Positions 39,235-48,166 of a DNA stretch of 64,000 nucleotides are shown one piece after another. Numbering within the stretch: position 1 is the stretch's first letter; every line of letters begins with the position of its first letter. The stretch lies in NCBI GenBank assembly GCA_902778925.1, contig CACYZN010000018.1, positions 62,001 through 126,000 of the forward strand, written 5' to 3'. The notes under the pieces are model-generated. The model had not been told where the DNA came from and made no database searches. It worked only from the letters and a program-made list of their open reading frames with translations. A program made the position numbers and the translations under genes. The stretch comes from an uncultured Bacteroidota bacterium. GTDB lineage: Bacteria; Bacteroidota; Bacteroidia; Bacteroidales; P3.

Positions 39235-40404
39235 CTAGTGCAGGAAGGCCAGCAGGATACCGGCGGCCACAGCACTGCCGACCACACCGGCCACATTGGG
39301 ACCCATGGCGTGTTGCAGCAGGTAGTTGGTCTTGTCGTATTCCAAGCCCACGTTGTTCGACACACGGGCTGCGTCGGGCACGGCGCTCACACCACTGTTG
39401 CCGATGAGAGGGTTGATCTTGTTGCCTTCTTTCAGGAAGAGGTTCATGATCTTCACAAAGAGCACTCCGCAGAAGGTGGCCACGATGAAGGAACCAGCAC
39501 CGAGGCCGAAGATCATCAGCGACTTGCCGCTGAGGAAGACCGAGGCCTGGGTCGAGGCACCCACGGTGATACCGATGAGGAGCGTGCAGATGTTGACGAT
39601 GGCATTGGAGGCCACGTCGCTGAGGCGCTTGGTAACACCGCATTCCTTAAGCAGGTTGCCGAAGAAGAGCATACCCAGCAGGGGCAGACCGCTCGGCACA
39701 ATGAAGGCGCAGAAGAGCAGACCGATGATGGGGAAGGTTATCTTCTCGAGCTTCGACACCTGGCGCGGAGGCTTCATGCGGATGGTACGCTCCTTGGAAG
39801 TAGTCAGAAGGCGCATAATCGGGGGCTGTATCACCGGCACCAAGGCCATGTAGCTATAGGCCGACACTGCGATGGCACCCATCAGCTCGGGAGCCAGCTG
39901 GCTCGAGATGAAAATGGCCGTGGGACCATCGGCACCACCGATGATACCGATTGCACCAGCCTCGTTGGGCATAAAGCCCAGGGCCAAAGCGCCCATGTAG
40001 GCTGCGAAGATACCGACCTGGGCAGATGCACCGATGAGCATCAGCTTCGGGTTGGAAAGCAAGGCCGAGAAGTCGGTCATGGCGCCTATGCCTAGGAATA
40101 TCAAGGGTGGATACCAGCCATTCTGCACGCCATGGTACAGAATATTCAGCACCGACCCCTGCTCATAGATACCTATCTTCAGTCCGGGATAGAAAGGTAT
40201 GTTGCCAATCAGCATTCCAAATCCGATAGGAACCAGCAGCAGAGGCTCAAACTCGTACTTGATGCCTAAGAATATAAACACCAAGCCGACCAATATCATT
40301 GCTATGTGGCCCCATGTAACGTTGGCGAAGCCGGTATATTCGAGGAACTGTACCAGCTGCGTCGACATGAATTCCATGAAGCCACCTGTTGCCAAACTAA
40401 TCAT
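39235..40404 (-). CDS. Na+-translocating decarboxylase beta subunit
   Basis: 389 aa integral membrane protein of the OadB/MmdB/GcdB family, the Na+-pumping part of biotin-dependent decarboxylases. It has about 9-11 hydrophobic helices. Conserved segments include GIGAMTDFSALLSNPK, IGIIGGADGPTAIFISSQLAP (the Asp of the Na+ path) and the C-terminal GNSGVSAVPDAARVS (second Na+ region). It ends the operon mce-mmdA-lipoprotein-gamma-BCCP-beta, whose product decarboxylates (S)-methylmalonyl-CoA to propionyl-CoA and exports Na+. Confidence 0.93.
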   Translation of the reverse strand: MISLATGGFMEFMSTQLVQFLEYTGFANVTWGHIAMILVGLVFIFLGIKYEFEPLLLVPIGFGMLIGNIPFYPGLKIGIYEQGSVLNILYHGVQNGWYPPLIFLGIGAMTDFSALLSNPKLMLIGASAQVGIFAAYMGALALGFMPNEAGAIGIIGGADGPTAIFISSQLAPELMGAIAVSAYSYMALVPVIQPPIMRLLTTSKERTIRMKPPRQVSKLEKITFPIIGLLFCAFIVPSGLPLLGMLFFGNLLKECGVTKRLSDVASNAIVNICTLLIGITVGASTQASVFLSGKSLMIFGLGAGSFIVATFCGVLFVKIMNLFLKEGNKINPLIGNSGVSAVPDAARVSNNVGLEYDKTNYLLQHAMGPNVAGVVGSAVAAGILLAFLH

Positions 40405-40416
40405 TTTCTACAGGTT

Positions 40417-40851
40417 TTATCCAATTACTACTAACACATCGCCCTCGAGGACACTGTCGCCCTTGCGGACTTTCACCTCTTTGACGGTACCGGCGGTGTC
40501 GGCCTCGATGTTGTTTTCCATCTTCATGGCCTCGAGCAACACCACAGTCTGGCCTTCCTTGACGGTGTCGCCAACGTTGACGAACACATCGAGGATGGTG
40601 CCAGGCAGCGGAGTGGTCACCTTGCTGCCGGCTGCGGCGGGAGCGGCGCTCTTCTGCACTGAGCCGCCCTGGGCCGGAGTAACCTGCGGACGCGGAGCGC
40701 TGACCACAGGTTTTCTCTGCTGTTTGATTTCCTGGTCGACAGTTACAACATAAGACGAACCGTTGACATCTACTTTTATCTCCTGGCCTTCGACTTCCTT
40801 GATATCGACATTATAGTCGTTGCCATTTATTTTCAACTTGTAGTTCTTCAT
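40417..40851 (-). CDS. Biotin carrier subunit of methylmalonyl-CoA decarboxylase
   Basis: 144 aa. An N-terminal DUF2118-like strand region (MKNYKLKINGNDYNVDIKEV) and a Pro/Ala-rich flexible linker (about 50-78) lead to a biotinyl domain with the biotinylated Lys in EAMKMENN (about residue 110). It carries CO2 from the carboxyltransferase MmdA to the membrane beta subunit. It sits 12 bp upstream of the beta-subunit gene and 3 bp after the gamma-like gene. Confidence 0.94.
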   Translation of the reverse strand: MKNYKLKINGNDYNVDIKEVEGQEIKVDVNGSSYVVTVDQEIKQQRKPVVSAPRPQVTPAQGGSVQKSAAPAAAGSKVTTPLPGTILDVFVNVGDTVKEGQTVVLLEAMKMENNIEADTAGTVKEVKVRKGDSVLEGDVLVVIG

Positions 40852-40854
40852 CGC

Positions 40855-41832
40855 TTATTTTCTATTATTGAAATACTGGTTCATATTGTAGTACTTGGCA
40901 TTCCACGGAGTCCACTCACGCTCCACCTTCTGTATGGTGATGACAGTGTCTTCCTCGTCGTGCAGCTCTTCGTTGTAGAGATGTATTGCGGCTGCAATGG
41001 CGGCAATCAATTCGTCCTCCGAGCTACTGCCGTCAGACACAGGCTTAATAGCACGCTCTTTGGGCTTGTCCTCTTTGCGTTTATCGTTCACGCCACGCAT
41101 CAACTTGCCAGAACCTTGCAGGATGAGCGAGATGCACACCAATGCCAGGAAAACGACAGCGACGGCGACAGCGGTAAGACCTATACCCACAGGATCGCTC
41201 TGTTTGATCTTCTCAGCCTGTTTGGCCACACGGTAATGGTGGGAAAGAATTTCTCCATTCTCAAATGCCTCAAAGTTCATACCATGCAGAGGCAGTATGT
41301 TGATGTCGTAGCCATAAGGATTACGTCCAGCAATCATGAGCATGCCGTGTTCGCGATGCATGGCGTACATCGGGCTACTGAAGCAACGCTTTGCCAGCGG
41401 TTTCATCTCCTTGTCGAGAATGGTCACATAGGCCGAATCAGACTTTGCCGATACGAGCACTACAATATACTCGCCCATTGCTGTTACACTGACGGGCCGC
41501 AGGATGTTTTTCAAATCATGGCGCTTATGGGTGTTGTCGGTAACAAACACACCAACAGTATCCAACTGCCCGTCCTTCATAGCGACAAGATGGACACTGC
41601 ACTCAACACTGTCAATAGCCACGAAAGCCCCCAACTGAGGAGCATAGCATATTTTTACACTCTGAAAGTCGACTGCCGGCACCATGTTGTGCATTGGGCA
41701 CCCCTCGTGTGGAGCAGCCTCGGTGACATCCGGCTCATGGTGCGGTCCTTCGTGTCGCGGACCTTGCGCCATAACTGTCAGCATCGAGAAACTCAGCAGG
41801 CCAGTCAAGAGTATCTTATAAATACTGTTCAT
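40855..41832 (-). CDS. OadG-like gamma/delta subunit of Na+ decarboxylase, extended form
   Basis: 325 aa. A signal peptide (TGLLSFSMLTVMAQ) and a roughly 180-residue extracytoplasmic domain (His/Met-rich start GPRHEGPHHEPDVTEAAPHE) are followed by one TM helix (IGLTAVAVAVVFLALVCISLIL, about 216-237). A charged cytoplasmic tail ends with SEDELIAAIAAAIHLY, the OadG C-terminal pattern. Classical OadG/MmdD subunits are only about 80-130 aa, so the N-terminal domain is a Bacteroidota-type extension. It probably assembles and anchors the complex. A hairpin and short T-rich stretch precede it. Confidence 0.85.
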   Translation of the reverse strand: MNSIYKILLTGLLSFSMLTVMAQGPRHEGPHHEPDVTEAAPHEGCPMHNMVPAVDFQSVKICYAPQLGAFVAIDSVECSVHLVAMKDGQLDTVGVFVTDNTHKRHDLKNILRPVSVTAMGEYIVVLVSAKSDSAYVTILDKEMKPLAKRCFSSPMYAMHREHGMLMIAGRNPYGYDINILPLHGMNFEAFENGEILSHHYRVAKQAEKIKQSDPVGIGLTAVAVAVVFLALVCISLILQGSGKLMRGVNDKRKEDKPKERAIKPVSDGSSSEDELIAAIAAAIHLYNEELHDEEDTVITIQKVEREWTPWNAKYYNMNQYFNNRK

Positions 41833-41867
41833 CTCTTTTTTAATTGTGACATCAAAACAAAACGAAT

Positions 41868-41895
41868 ATGTAGGCGCGCTACTGCGCGCCTACAT
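41868..41895 (-). terminator. Intra-operon hairpin, likely attenuator
   Basis: The stem atgtaggcgcgc/gcgcgcctacat with a 4-base loop lies between the Cys-rich lipoprotein stop and the gamma-like gene. On the minus strand it is followed by ATTCGTTTTGTTTTG, an imperfect T run. It could lower expression of the membrane subunits relative to mmdA. Confidence 0.6.
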
Positions 41896-41904
41896 TGTGC
41901 AGAG

Positions 41905-42177
41905 TTACTTGGCAGCCTCTTTGCAGCACTTCTCACCTTCAGCCTTCTTGCAGCATTTCTCGCCTTCGGCTTTTTTGCAGCAAGCGGTGGTGTCCTGAGC
42001 CATACCTTCGGCCTTGCAGCACATGGCGGTATCGCCTTCGTGGGCGCACTTGTGCTCGCACTGCTCCATCTGGGCGCAGGTTGTGTCCTCGGTAGCCTCA
42101 GCGGCTTTGTTGTTGTTGCAAGCAACCATGGCGAACATGGCGATGGCTGCGGCGGCAGTAAACATTACTTTCTTCAT
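41905..42177 (-). CDS. Cysteine-rich repeat lipoprotein in the decarboxylase operon
   Basis: 90 aa. The signal peptide ends in lipobox FAMVAC (Cys20), then NNN. The mature part has 11 more Cys: CAQMEQCEHKC (34-44) followed by four CC pairs (53-54, 66-67, 75-76, 84-85), the last two in repeats AEGEKCCKK, with many Lys and Glu. The spacing resembles metal-binding or redox small proteins but matches no family that I know. It lies 37 bp after mmdA and 72 bp before the gamma-like subunit, so it is co-transcribed with the Na+ pump. Confidence 0.7.
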   Translation of the reverse strand: MKKVMFTAAAAIAMFAMVACNNNKAAEATEDTTCAQMEQCEHKCAHEGDTAMCCKAEGMAQDTTACCKKAEGEKCCKKAEGEKCCKEAAK

Positions 42178-42214
42178 TTGTCTTGATGTTTTTATGTTTT
42201 GTTAATAATGTGAT

Positions 42215-43774
42215 TTAAAGAGGGAGGTTGCAGTGCTTCTTCATGGGAAGGCTATCCTTCTTGGTCTGGAGGGCCTGCAGAGCGCGTATAACGCGGAAGC
42301 GGGTATTGCGCGGCTCGATTACATCGTCAATGTAGCCGTACTTGGCAGCATTGTAGGGGTTGGCGAACAGGTCGTTGTACTCCTTCTCCTTCTCGGCGAT
42401 GAACTTTGCTTTCTCGTCAGCATCGGTGATTTCCTTCAAGGCACGGCCATGCAGCACCTCGGTGGCACCGCTGGCACCCATGACGGCAATCTGGGCGGTA
42501 GGCCAAGCGTAGTTGATGTCGCTGCGCAGTTGCTTGCAGCTCATCACGATGTGTGCACCGCCATAGCTCTTGCGCAGTGTGACGGTCACCTTGGGGACAG
42601 TAGCCTCGCCATAGGCGAACAGCATCTTGGCGCCGTGGGCGATGACGCCATTGTACTCCTGGCCGGTACCGGGCAAGAAGCCAGGTACGTCAACCAGAGT
42701 GACCAGAGGAATATTGAATGCGTCGCAGAAACGCACGAAGCGGGCGCCTTTACGCGAGGCGTTGCAGTCGAGCACACCGGCCATAGCCTTGGGCTGGTTG
42801 GCGACGATGCCGACGCTCATGCCTCCCATGCGGGCAAAGCCGACAACGAGGTTCTTGGCGAAATTCTCGTGCACCTCAAGGAACTTGCCATCGTCGACTA
42901 TAGCGCCGATTACCTGCTTCACATCGTAAGCCTCGTTGGGATTCTCGGGGATAATCGAGTTGAGGCTGTCTTCCAGACGGTCGATGGGATCCTCGGTGGG
43001 AACAAAGGGGGCCTCCTCGAAGTTGTTGCTGGGAATATAGCCAATCAGTTCACGAATTAGCTGCAGCGAACTCTCCTCGGTCTCGCCGACGAAGTGGGCC
43101 ACACCGCTCTTGGTGGCATGCACCATGGCACCGCCAAGTTTGTCGACAGAGACGTCCTCGCCCGTGACGGTTTTCACCACCTTGGGACCGGTAAGGAACA
43201 TGTAGCTGTTCTCCTTGGACATGAGGATGAAGTCGGTAAGAGCGGGGCTGTAGACCGAACCACCGGCGCAGGGGCCGAAGATGGCACTGATCTGCGGCAC
43301 CACACCCGAGGCCAGAATATTGCGCTCGAAAATCTCGGCATAGCCAGCCAGGGCATTGATGCCCTCCTGGATACGTGCTCCACCCGAGTCGTTCAGACCG
43401 ATAACGGGAGCACCGACCTTCATGGCCTGATCCATCACTTTGCAAATCTTCAGGGCCATGGTCTCGCTCAGCGAACCACCGAAGACGGTGAAGTCCTGTG
43501 CGAAGACGTAGACCATGCGGCCGTTGATGGTGCCGTAGCCGGTAACCACGCCGTCGCCGAGGAACGACTTCTTCTGCATGTCGAAGTTCGTGCAACGGTG
43601 CGTCACAAACATGTCGAATTCTTCGAACGATCCTTCGTCGAGCAGCAGTGCTATGCGCTCGCGGGCAGTCAGTTTACCCGATTGGTGCTGCTTGTCGATG
43701 CCCTTTTGGCCACCGCCGAGGCGGGCTTCGGCACGTTTGTCGAGCAGCTCTTTTATCTTCTGTTCAAAAGCCAT
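42215..43774 (-). CDS. mmdA: Methylmalonyl-CoA decarboxylase alpha subunit (carboxyltransferase)
   Basis: 519 aa. The start is the ATG at 43774 ([20 protein letters not shown]). Two crotonase-like halves of the acyl-CoA carboxyltransferase family: N half with [20 protein letters not shown] and [21 protein letters not shown] half with [44 protein letters not shown] and [15 protein letters not shown]. It transfers the carboxyl group of methylmalonyl-CoA to biotin. PCC beta subunits look alike; the surrounding Na+-pump subunits decide the call. It is preceded by mce, 20 bp upstream. Confidence 0.93.
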   Translation of the reverse strand: MAFEQKIKELLDKRAEARLGGGQKGIDKQHQSGKLTARERIALLLDEGSFEEFDMFVTHRCTNFDMQKKSFLGDGVVTGYGTINGRMVYVFAQDFTVFGGSLSETMALKICKVMDQAMKVGAPVIGLNDSGGARIQEGINALAGYAEIFERNILASGVVPQISAIFGPCAGGSVYSPALTDFILMSKENSYMFLTGPKVVKTVTGEDVSVDKLGGAMVHATKSGVAHFVGETEESSLQLIRELIGYIPSNNFEEAPFVPTEDPIDRLEDSLNSIIPENPNEAYDVKQVIGAIVDDGKFLEVHENFAKNLVVGFARMGGMSVGIVANQPKAMAGVLDCNASRKGARFVRFCDAFNIPLVTLVDVPGFLPGTGQEYNGVIAHGAKMLFAYGEATVPKVTVTLRKSYGGAHIVMSCKQLRSDINYAWPTAQIAVMGASGATEVLHGRALKEITDADEKAKFIAEKEKEYNDLFANPYNAAKYGYIDDVIEPRNTRFRVIRALQALQTKKDSLPMKKHCNLPL

Positions 43775-43794
43775 AGTGTTATTTGTTTTTTGAT

Positions 43795-44202
43795 TTATTT
43801 GCAGCAAAATTCGGTCAGTACGCCGAGGGTCGATTTGGGGTGCAGGAAGCCGATATGGAGGCCTTCGGCACCGGGACGGCTCTGCTGGTCTATCAGGCGC
43901 ACACCCTTATCCTTGGCCTCATTCAGGGCCTGGTCGGTATTCTCCATGGCGAAGGCGATGTGGTGCATACCACCCTTGCCACCGTTTTTCTCGATGAACG
44001 AGGCGATGGTGCTCTCGGGGCAGGTGGGTTCGAGCAGTTCTATCTTGACATCGCCGCAGCGGAAGAAGGCGGTCTTTACTTTCTGGTCGGTTACCTCTTC
44101 GATGGCGTAGCATTTGAGGCCCATTACGTCCTCCCAATAGCGGATTGCTTCTTCGAGGTTGGTTACGGCAATGCCGATGTGTTCAATGTGAGAAGGTGTC
44201 AT
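43795..44202 (-). CDS. mce: Methylmalonyl-CoA epimerase
   Basis: 135 aa, two betaalphabetabetabeta modules of the glyoxalase/VOC superfamily. It interconverts (R)- and (S)-methylmalonyl-CoA, supplying the isomer used by the decarboxylase encoded next. Metal ligands are His in [14 protein letters not shown], His in [12 protein letters not shown], and Glu near the C-terminus (GVLTEFCCK). Length is typical. It has its own promoter 76 bp upstream and is the first gene of the operon. Methylmalonyl-CoA mutase is not in the window. Confidence 0.95.
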   Translation of the reverse strand: MTPSHIEHIGIAVTNLEEAIRYWEDVMGLKCYAIEEVTDQKVKTAFFRCGDVKIELLEPTCPESTIASFIEKNGGKGGMHHIAFAMENTDQALNEAKDKGVRLIDQQSRPGAEGLHIGFLHPKSTLGVLTEFCCK

Positions 44203-44277
44203 GTTATTATATATTTTAATTTACTAATTTCTTTTACCTCACGCTGTTATAGCAACAGCACATGTGTATTGAGATTG

Positions 44278-44285
44278 CAAATATA
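44278..44285 (-). promoter_or_regulatory. mce operon promoter -7 box
   Basis: TATATTTG, followed by CA, on the minus strand, 76 bp before the mce ATG. The bases before it (AAAAAGTTCG) also precede the aguB promoter box. Confidence 0.65.
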
Positions 44286-44331
44286 CGAACTTTTTCGGAT
44301 ATGCAATCAAAAAAGTTTCTTTCGTAAATCT

Positions 44332-45915
44332 TTAACGCTTGCGCAGCACCTCGAGGGCTTTTTGGTAGCCGTCGTCGGTGTCTTTCATCACTTTGTAGTA
44401 GTACTCGATGCCGAAAAGACAGCGGGCCACCTGGGCCTTCAGCATCAGCCTCATGTAGTTGTCGCTGTGGGCCGTCCTTTCTGGTTCTGTGGCTTCTTTC
44501 TCGCGGTCGCGAACCACGCCTTTCTCGATAGCTTCGGCTTCAAGCAGACTGTCGAGCCCGAAGCTGTCGTAGTTCTGCATAAACAGTTCGAAGGTCTTCA
44601 CTTCTTTGCCTTTGCGGTGCATATCGGCCCAATGCTGGGGGAAGGTGTTGAGCAATCCTTTACCGCGCAGCGAGATGAAGTAGTCGCTCAGCCGCATGGT
44701 GTCTATCGGAACAAACACGTCGGGCATGATGCCGCCGCCGCCATAAACGGTGCGACCATGGGCGGTGGTGTACTTCAGCGAGTCGGCAAAGTGTATGGAG
44801 TCGGCATTGACCAGTTCGCCATGCTTGTAGCGGTTGTTCACATCCTCGCGGTATACGTCGCTGCCCTCGTCGTAGGGGCGTTGTATGCAGCGGCCGCTGG
44901 GGGTGTAGTAGCGGGCCGTGGTGAGGCGTATCTGGCCACCGTCTTTCAACGAGAACATGCGCTGCACCAAGCCTTTGCCGAACGACCGACGTCCTATCAG
45001 CGTACCGCGGTCCCAGTCCTGTATGGCGCCAGCCACAATCTCGGATGCCGATGCCGACCCTTCGTCGATGAGCACCACCAGTCCTCCCTGCCGCCAGTTG
45101 CCGCGCCCGTTGCAGCGGAAGTCCTGCCGGGGGGTGCGACGTCCTTTCTGGTACACCACCAGCTGGCCACGCTCCAGGAACTCGTTGGCCATGCCGTAGG
45201 CTATGTCGAGGAAGCCGCCGGTGTTGCCGCGCAGGTCGAGTATGAGCGACGTCATACCCTGCTTCTTGAGCGCCTTGAGGGCTTTGTGGAACTCGTCGAC
45301 CGACGAGCGGGCGAAGCGTATCAGGCGTATGTAGCCAATCGTGTCGTCGGCCATGAAGTAGGTGTCTATGCTGTATATGGGCACCTTGTCGCGCACAATG
45401 TGGAATGTGTACTCCGTACCCTGGCGCAGCACCTCGATCACCACGGTGGTGCCCTTCTTGCCGCGCAGCTTTTTGAAGACAAACTGGTTGTTGACCGAGT
45501 CGCCAGTGACGGGACTGCCATCGACACGCAGCAGCTTGTCGCCCACCTCGATGCCAACTTTCTCGCTGGGGCCGCCGTCGATGACCGACTGCACCACGAT
45601 GGTGTCGCTCACTATCTGGAACGAGATTCCCACACCTTCGAAGTTGCCCTGCAGCCCCTCGTTGGCACGCTCCACGTCCTTGGCGGCTATGTACATGCTG
45701 TGTGGATCGAGGGCTTTGAGCATGGCGTTGATGGCCTCGGTGCTCATGCGGTCCATGTCGGGGCCGTCGACGTAGTAGCCGTCAATGAATTGCATCACCT
45801 CGTCGACCCTGATCTGTCCTGCCGTCATGGTGTCGGGCAGCATCACTTTCTGGGCAACGGCGGTATGGAAACAAAAGGCGAATAGCAGCAGCGCTGTGGC
45901 AGGTATCTTTTTCAT
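44332..45915 (-). CDS. S41 family C-terminal processing peptidase
   Basis: 527 aa. It has a signal peptide (ALLLFAFCFHTAVAQ), then an N-terminal helical part, a PDZ domain (GVGISFQIVSDTIVVQSVID, SEKVGIEVGDKLLRVDG, about 95-165) and the S41 domain. The catalytic Ser lies in LIDEGSASASEIVAGA, with Lys in IGRRSFGKGLVQ about 25 residues later (Ser-Lys dyad). The roughly 130-residue C-terminal tail is usual in Bacteroidota homologues. It likely trims or degrades periplasmic proteins. It is followed by convergent signals only weakly and has no operon partner. Confidence 0.93.
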   Translation of the reverse strand: MKKIPATALLLFAFCFHTAVAQKVMLPDTMTAGQIRVDEVMQFIDGYYVDGPDMDRMSTEAINAMLKALDPHSMYIAAKDVERANEGLQGNFEGVGISFQIVSDTIVVQSVIDGGPSEKVGIEVGDKLLRVDGSPVTGDSVNNQFVFKKLRGKKGTTVVIEVLRQGTEYTFHIVRDKVPIYSIDTYFMADDTIGYIRLIRFARSSVDEFHKALKALKKQGMTSLILDLRGNTGGFLDIAYGMANEFLERGQLVVYQKGRRTPRQDFRCNGRGNWRQGGLVVLIDEGSASASEIVAGAIQDWDRGTLIGRRSFGKGLVQRMFSLKDGGQIRLTTARYYTPSGRCIQRPYDEGSDVYREDVNNRYKHGELVNADSIHFADSLKYTTAHGRTVYGGGGIMPDVFVPIDTMRLSDYFISLRGKGLLNTFPQHWADMHRKGKEVKTFELFMQNYDSFGLDSLLEAEAIEKGVVRDREKEATEPERTAHSDNYMRLMLKAQVARCLFGIEYYYKVMKDTDDGYQKALEVLRKR

Positions 45916-45947
45916 TTGTTTATGTTCAACTCTCTTGTATTAGGTTT

Positions 45948-46991
45948 TCAAATCCCCACGGCCGGCATCTGCTGGCTGAGGCAGTGGAACGACCCGAGGC
46001 CCCAGATGATGTCGGTCGAGTCGATGCCTATCACCTCGCGGTCGGGGAAGCAGGCCTCCAGTATGTAGGCCGCCTCGTTGTCTGTCAGGCAACGGTAGGT
46101 GGGGAAAATCACTTTGTCGTTGGCTATGTAGAAGTTGGCGTAGCTGGCGGGCAGCCGCTGGCCGTCGTAGAAGACCACGTCGGGCATGGGTAGCTCGACG
46201 ATGGTGGGCTGTTTGCCGTTGGCCAGGCGGCAGCGCTGCAGCATGCGCAGGTTTTTCTGCAGGGGTTCGTAGTTCTCGTCCCATGCGTCTTCCTCGACGG
46301 CGGTGATGATGGTGTCGGGGGCCACAAAGCGGCTCAGGTCGTCGACGTGGCCGTCGGTGTCGTCGCCCACAATGCCGTCGCCCAGCCACACTATGTTGTC
46401 TACACCGTAGTAGTCGCGCAGATAGGTCTCTATCTGGTCTTGCGAGAGGTCGGGGTTGCGGTTGGGGTTCAGCAGGCACGAGGTGGTGGTGAGCAGGTCG
46501 CCACAACCGTTGACGTCGATGCTGCCACCCTCCATGACGATGCCGGGCTCGAACAGAGGCATCTCCGGCATCAGGTCGTGGATGCGCACCGGCACTTCGG
46601 TGTCGAGTTCGTAGGGGTACTTGCCGCCCCATGCGTTGTGGTTCCAGTTCACCATGGCGCGCTTCGACGGGTCGACGCGGTCGAGCAGGAAGGCGGGGCC
46701 GTGGTCACGGCACCAGGCATCATTGCTCGGTATCACATGCAGCCTGATGTTCTGCATATTGGTGTCGATGGCCTTAAGCTCTGCTTTAACGTGGGAAAGC
46801 ATCGCTTCGTCGTCGACGTTGATGTGCACCGTCTCGCCCTCGGCCAGTGTTTTGACAAAGAGGTGGTACGAGGGGTAGATAGTCTCGATTTTGCCCGGCC
46901 ACGAGTCGGGGTTTTTCGGGTAGGTGAGCCAAGTGGCTTCGTGCCGCACCCACTCGGCAGGCATGTAGTAGCCTTGTTCTTTCGGCGTCAT
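45948..46991 (-). CDS. aguA: Agmatine deiminase
   Basis: 347 aa, peptidylarginine-deiminase-like. It hydrolyses agmatine to N-carbamoylputrescine and ammonia. Motifs: WVRHEATWLTYPKNPDSWPG, NDAWCRDHGPAF (substrate Asp/His), FEPGIVMEGGSIDVNGCG, DDTDGHVDD (His-Asp) and the catalytic Cys in GLGSFHCLSQQMPA at the C-terminus. It lies 32 bp after aguB on the same strand, so the two-step route to putrescine is in one unit. No arginine decarboxylase gene is in the window. Confidence 0.95.
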   Translation of the reverse strand: MTPKEQGYYMPAEWVRHEATWLTYPKNPDSWPGKIETIYPSYHLFVKTLAEGETVHINVDDEAMLSHVKAELKAIDTNMQNIRLHVIPSNDAWCRDHGPAFLLDRVDPSKRAMVNWNHNAWGGKYPYELDTEVPVRIHDLMPEMPLFEPGIVMEGGSIDVNGCGDLLTTTSCLLNPNRNPDLSQDQIETYLRDYYGVDNIVWLGDGIVGDDTDGHVDDLSRFVAPDTIITAVEEDAWDENYEPLQKNLRMLQRCRLANGKQPTIVELPMPDVVFYDGQRLPASYANFYIANDKVIFPTYRCLTDNEAAYILEACFPDREVIGIDSTDIIWGLGSFHCLSQQMPAVGI

Positions 46992-47023
46992 TAATTGATA
47001 ATTAAGGATTGTGAATTAAAGGG

Positions 47024-47890
47024 CTAGTCGATATACCGTTTGGTGATGTCGCCATAGCTGTCTATGCGGCGGTCGCGCAGGTAGGGCCAGTGGCGGCGGT
47101 AGTGGTCGGTCTGGTCGAGGTCGAGCTCCTCGATGTGGAGGGCTTCCTCGAGGTGCGGGGCTTGGTAGAGCACACGTCCGAAGGCGTTGGTAATGAAGCT
47201 TCCGCCCCAGAACTGCATGCCGCCTTCGAGGCCGGTGCGGTTCACGCTTACCACCGGCACCCCGTTGGCCACGGCGTGGCTGCGCTGTATGGTCTGCCAG
47301 GCTTCGTACTGCTCGCGGTTGTCGTGCTCGTTCTGGCGCACGTCCCAGCCTATGGCGGTGGGATAGAACAGTATCTGGGCCCCCTTGAGGGCGGTGATGC
47401 GGCTGGCTTCGGGATACCACTGGTCCCAGCAAATGAGGACGCCGATGGTGGCGAAGCGGGTCTTGAAGACCTTGTAGCCCAGGTCGCCGGGGGTGAAGTA
47501 GAACTTCTCGTAGTAGCCCGGGTCGTCGGGGATGTGCATCTTGCGGTACTTGCCCAGGTAGGTGCCGTCGGCGTCGAACACAGCCGTGGTGTTGTGGTAC
47601 AGCCCCTCGGCGCGTTTCTCGAACATCGAGCACACAATAGCCACGCCCAGCTCGCGGGCCAGGGCGGCGAAATGCTGCGACGTGGGCCCCTCGGGGATGG
47701 GTTCGGCCAGGCGGAAGTTCTCGTAGCGCTCTTCGTCGCAGAAATAGAGCGACGCGAACAGCTCCTGCAGGCATATTATCTGGGCGCCGCCGGCGGCCAG
47801 CTCGCGCACCTTAGCGGTGTAGCGTTCAATGTTTTGCGCCTTGTCGGCCACGCAGCTCATCTGCGCAATTCCCACTTTCACTTTACTCAT
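47024..47890 (-). CDS. aguB: N-carbamoylputrescine amidase
   Basis: 288 aa, nitrilase superfamily. It releases putrescine, CO2 and ammonia. The start is the ATG at 47890 (MSKVKVGIAQMSC). The Glu-Lys-Cys triad appears as CLQELFASLYFC (Glu), YRKMHIPDDPGYYEKFYFTP (Lys) and GVLICWDQWYPEASRI (Cys). The C-terminal VNRTGLEGGMQFWGGSFITN is typical of the plant-like AguB group. It is the first gene of aguB-aguA with a promoter 23 bp upstream. Confidence 0.95.
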   Translation of the reverse strand: MSKVKVGIAQMSCVADKAQNIERYTAKVRELAAGGAQIICLQELFASLYFCDEERYENFRLAEPIPEGPTSQHFAALARELGVAIVCSMFEKRAEGLYHNTTAVFDADGTYLGKYRKMHIPDDPGYYEKFYFTPGDLGYKVFKTRFATIGVLICWDQWYPEASRITALKGAQILFYPTAIGWDVRQNEHDNREQYEAWQTIQRSHAVANGVPVVSVNRTGLEGGMQFWGGSFITNAFGRVLYQAPHLEEALHIEELDLDQTDHYRRHWPYLRDRRIDSYGDITKRYID

Positions 47891-47912
47891 TTTGGCTTGT
47901 TTTTTGAGGCTG

Positions 47913-47920
47913 CAAAGATA
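47913..47920 (-). promoter_or_regulatory. aguB promoter -7 box
   Basis: TATCTTTG, followed by CAG, on the minus strand, 23 bp before the aguB ATG. It is preceded by AAAAAGTTCG as at mce. Confidence 0.65.
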
Positions 47921-47961
47921 CGAACTTTTTGGCATTCGTCGCAAAAAAGTTTGCTTCCACA

Positions 47962-48082
47962 ACCCATCCTCTCCCCTTCCCCTCCGCTTCCGGTCCGGTC
48001 GTTCTTATATCGTTCTTATGTATTTCTTATGTTGTATTTATGTTTAAAACATAAGAAATACATAAGAAATAGAACTGATTGT
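47962..48082. repeat. 11-bp-unit palindromic element, copy E
   Basis: ccgcttccggtccggtcg is followed by units gttcttatatc, gttcttatgta and tttcttatgtt, the turn tatttatgtttaaaacataag, and a shorter right arm (aaatacataag, aaatag). It lies in the 276-bp divergent gap between aguB and priA. Its right arm is less complete than in the other copies, so it may be decaying. Confidence 0.85.
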
Positions 48083-48149
48083 CAGGGCGAAAGGCGGGAG
48101 GTGGGAAATGAAGGGTTAAAATGGGGGGTGAGAAGTGGAAATTTATTTG

Positions 48150-48157
48150 TATCTTTG
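48150..48157 (+). promoter_or_regulatory. priA promoter -7 box
   Basis: TATCTTTG ends 9 bp before the priA ATG at 48167, giving a very short or absent leader. Confidence 0.6.
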
Positions 48158-48166
48158 CCGACGCAA

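Noticed and set aside
42215-43774. mmdA as propionyl-CoA carboxylase beta subunit
   Set aside because: Families are similar, but the operon encodes the Na+-pump beta and gamma subunits and an epimerase and has no biotin carboxylase.
47090-48166. N-terminal extension of PriA of about 360 codons
   Set aside because: It is antisense to aguB and crosses palindromic element E and a promoter; PriA homology begins at 48167.
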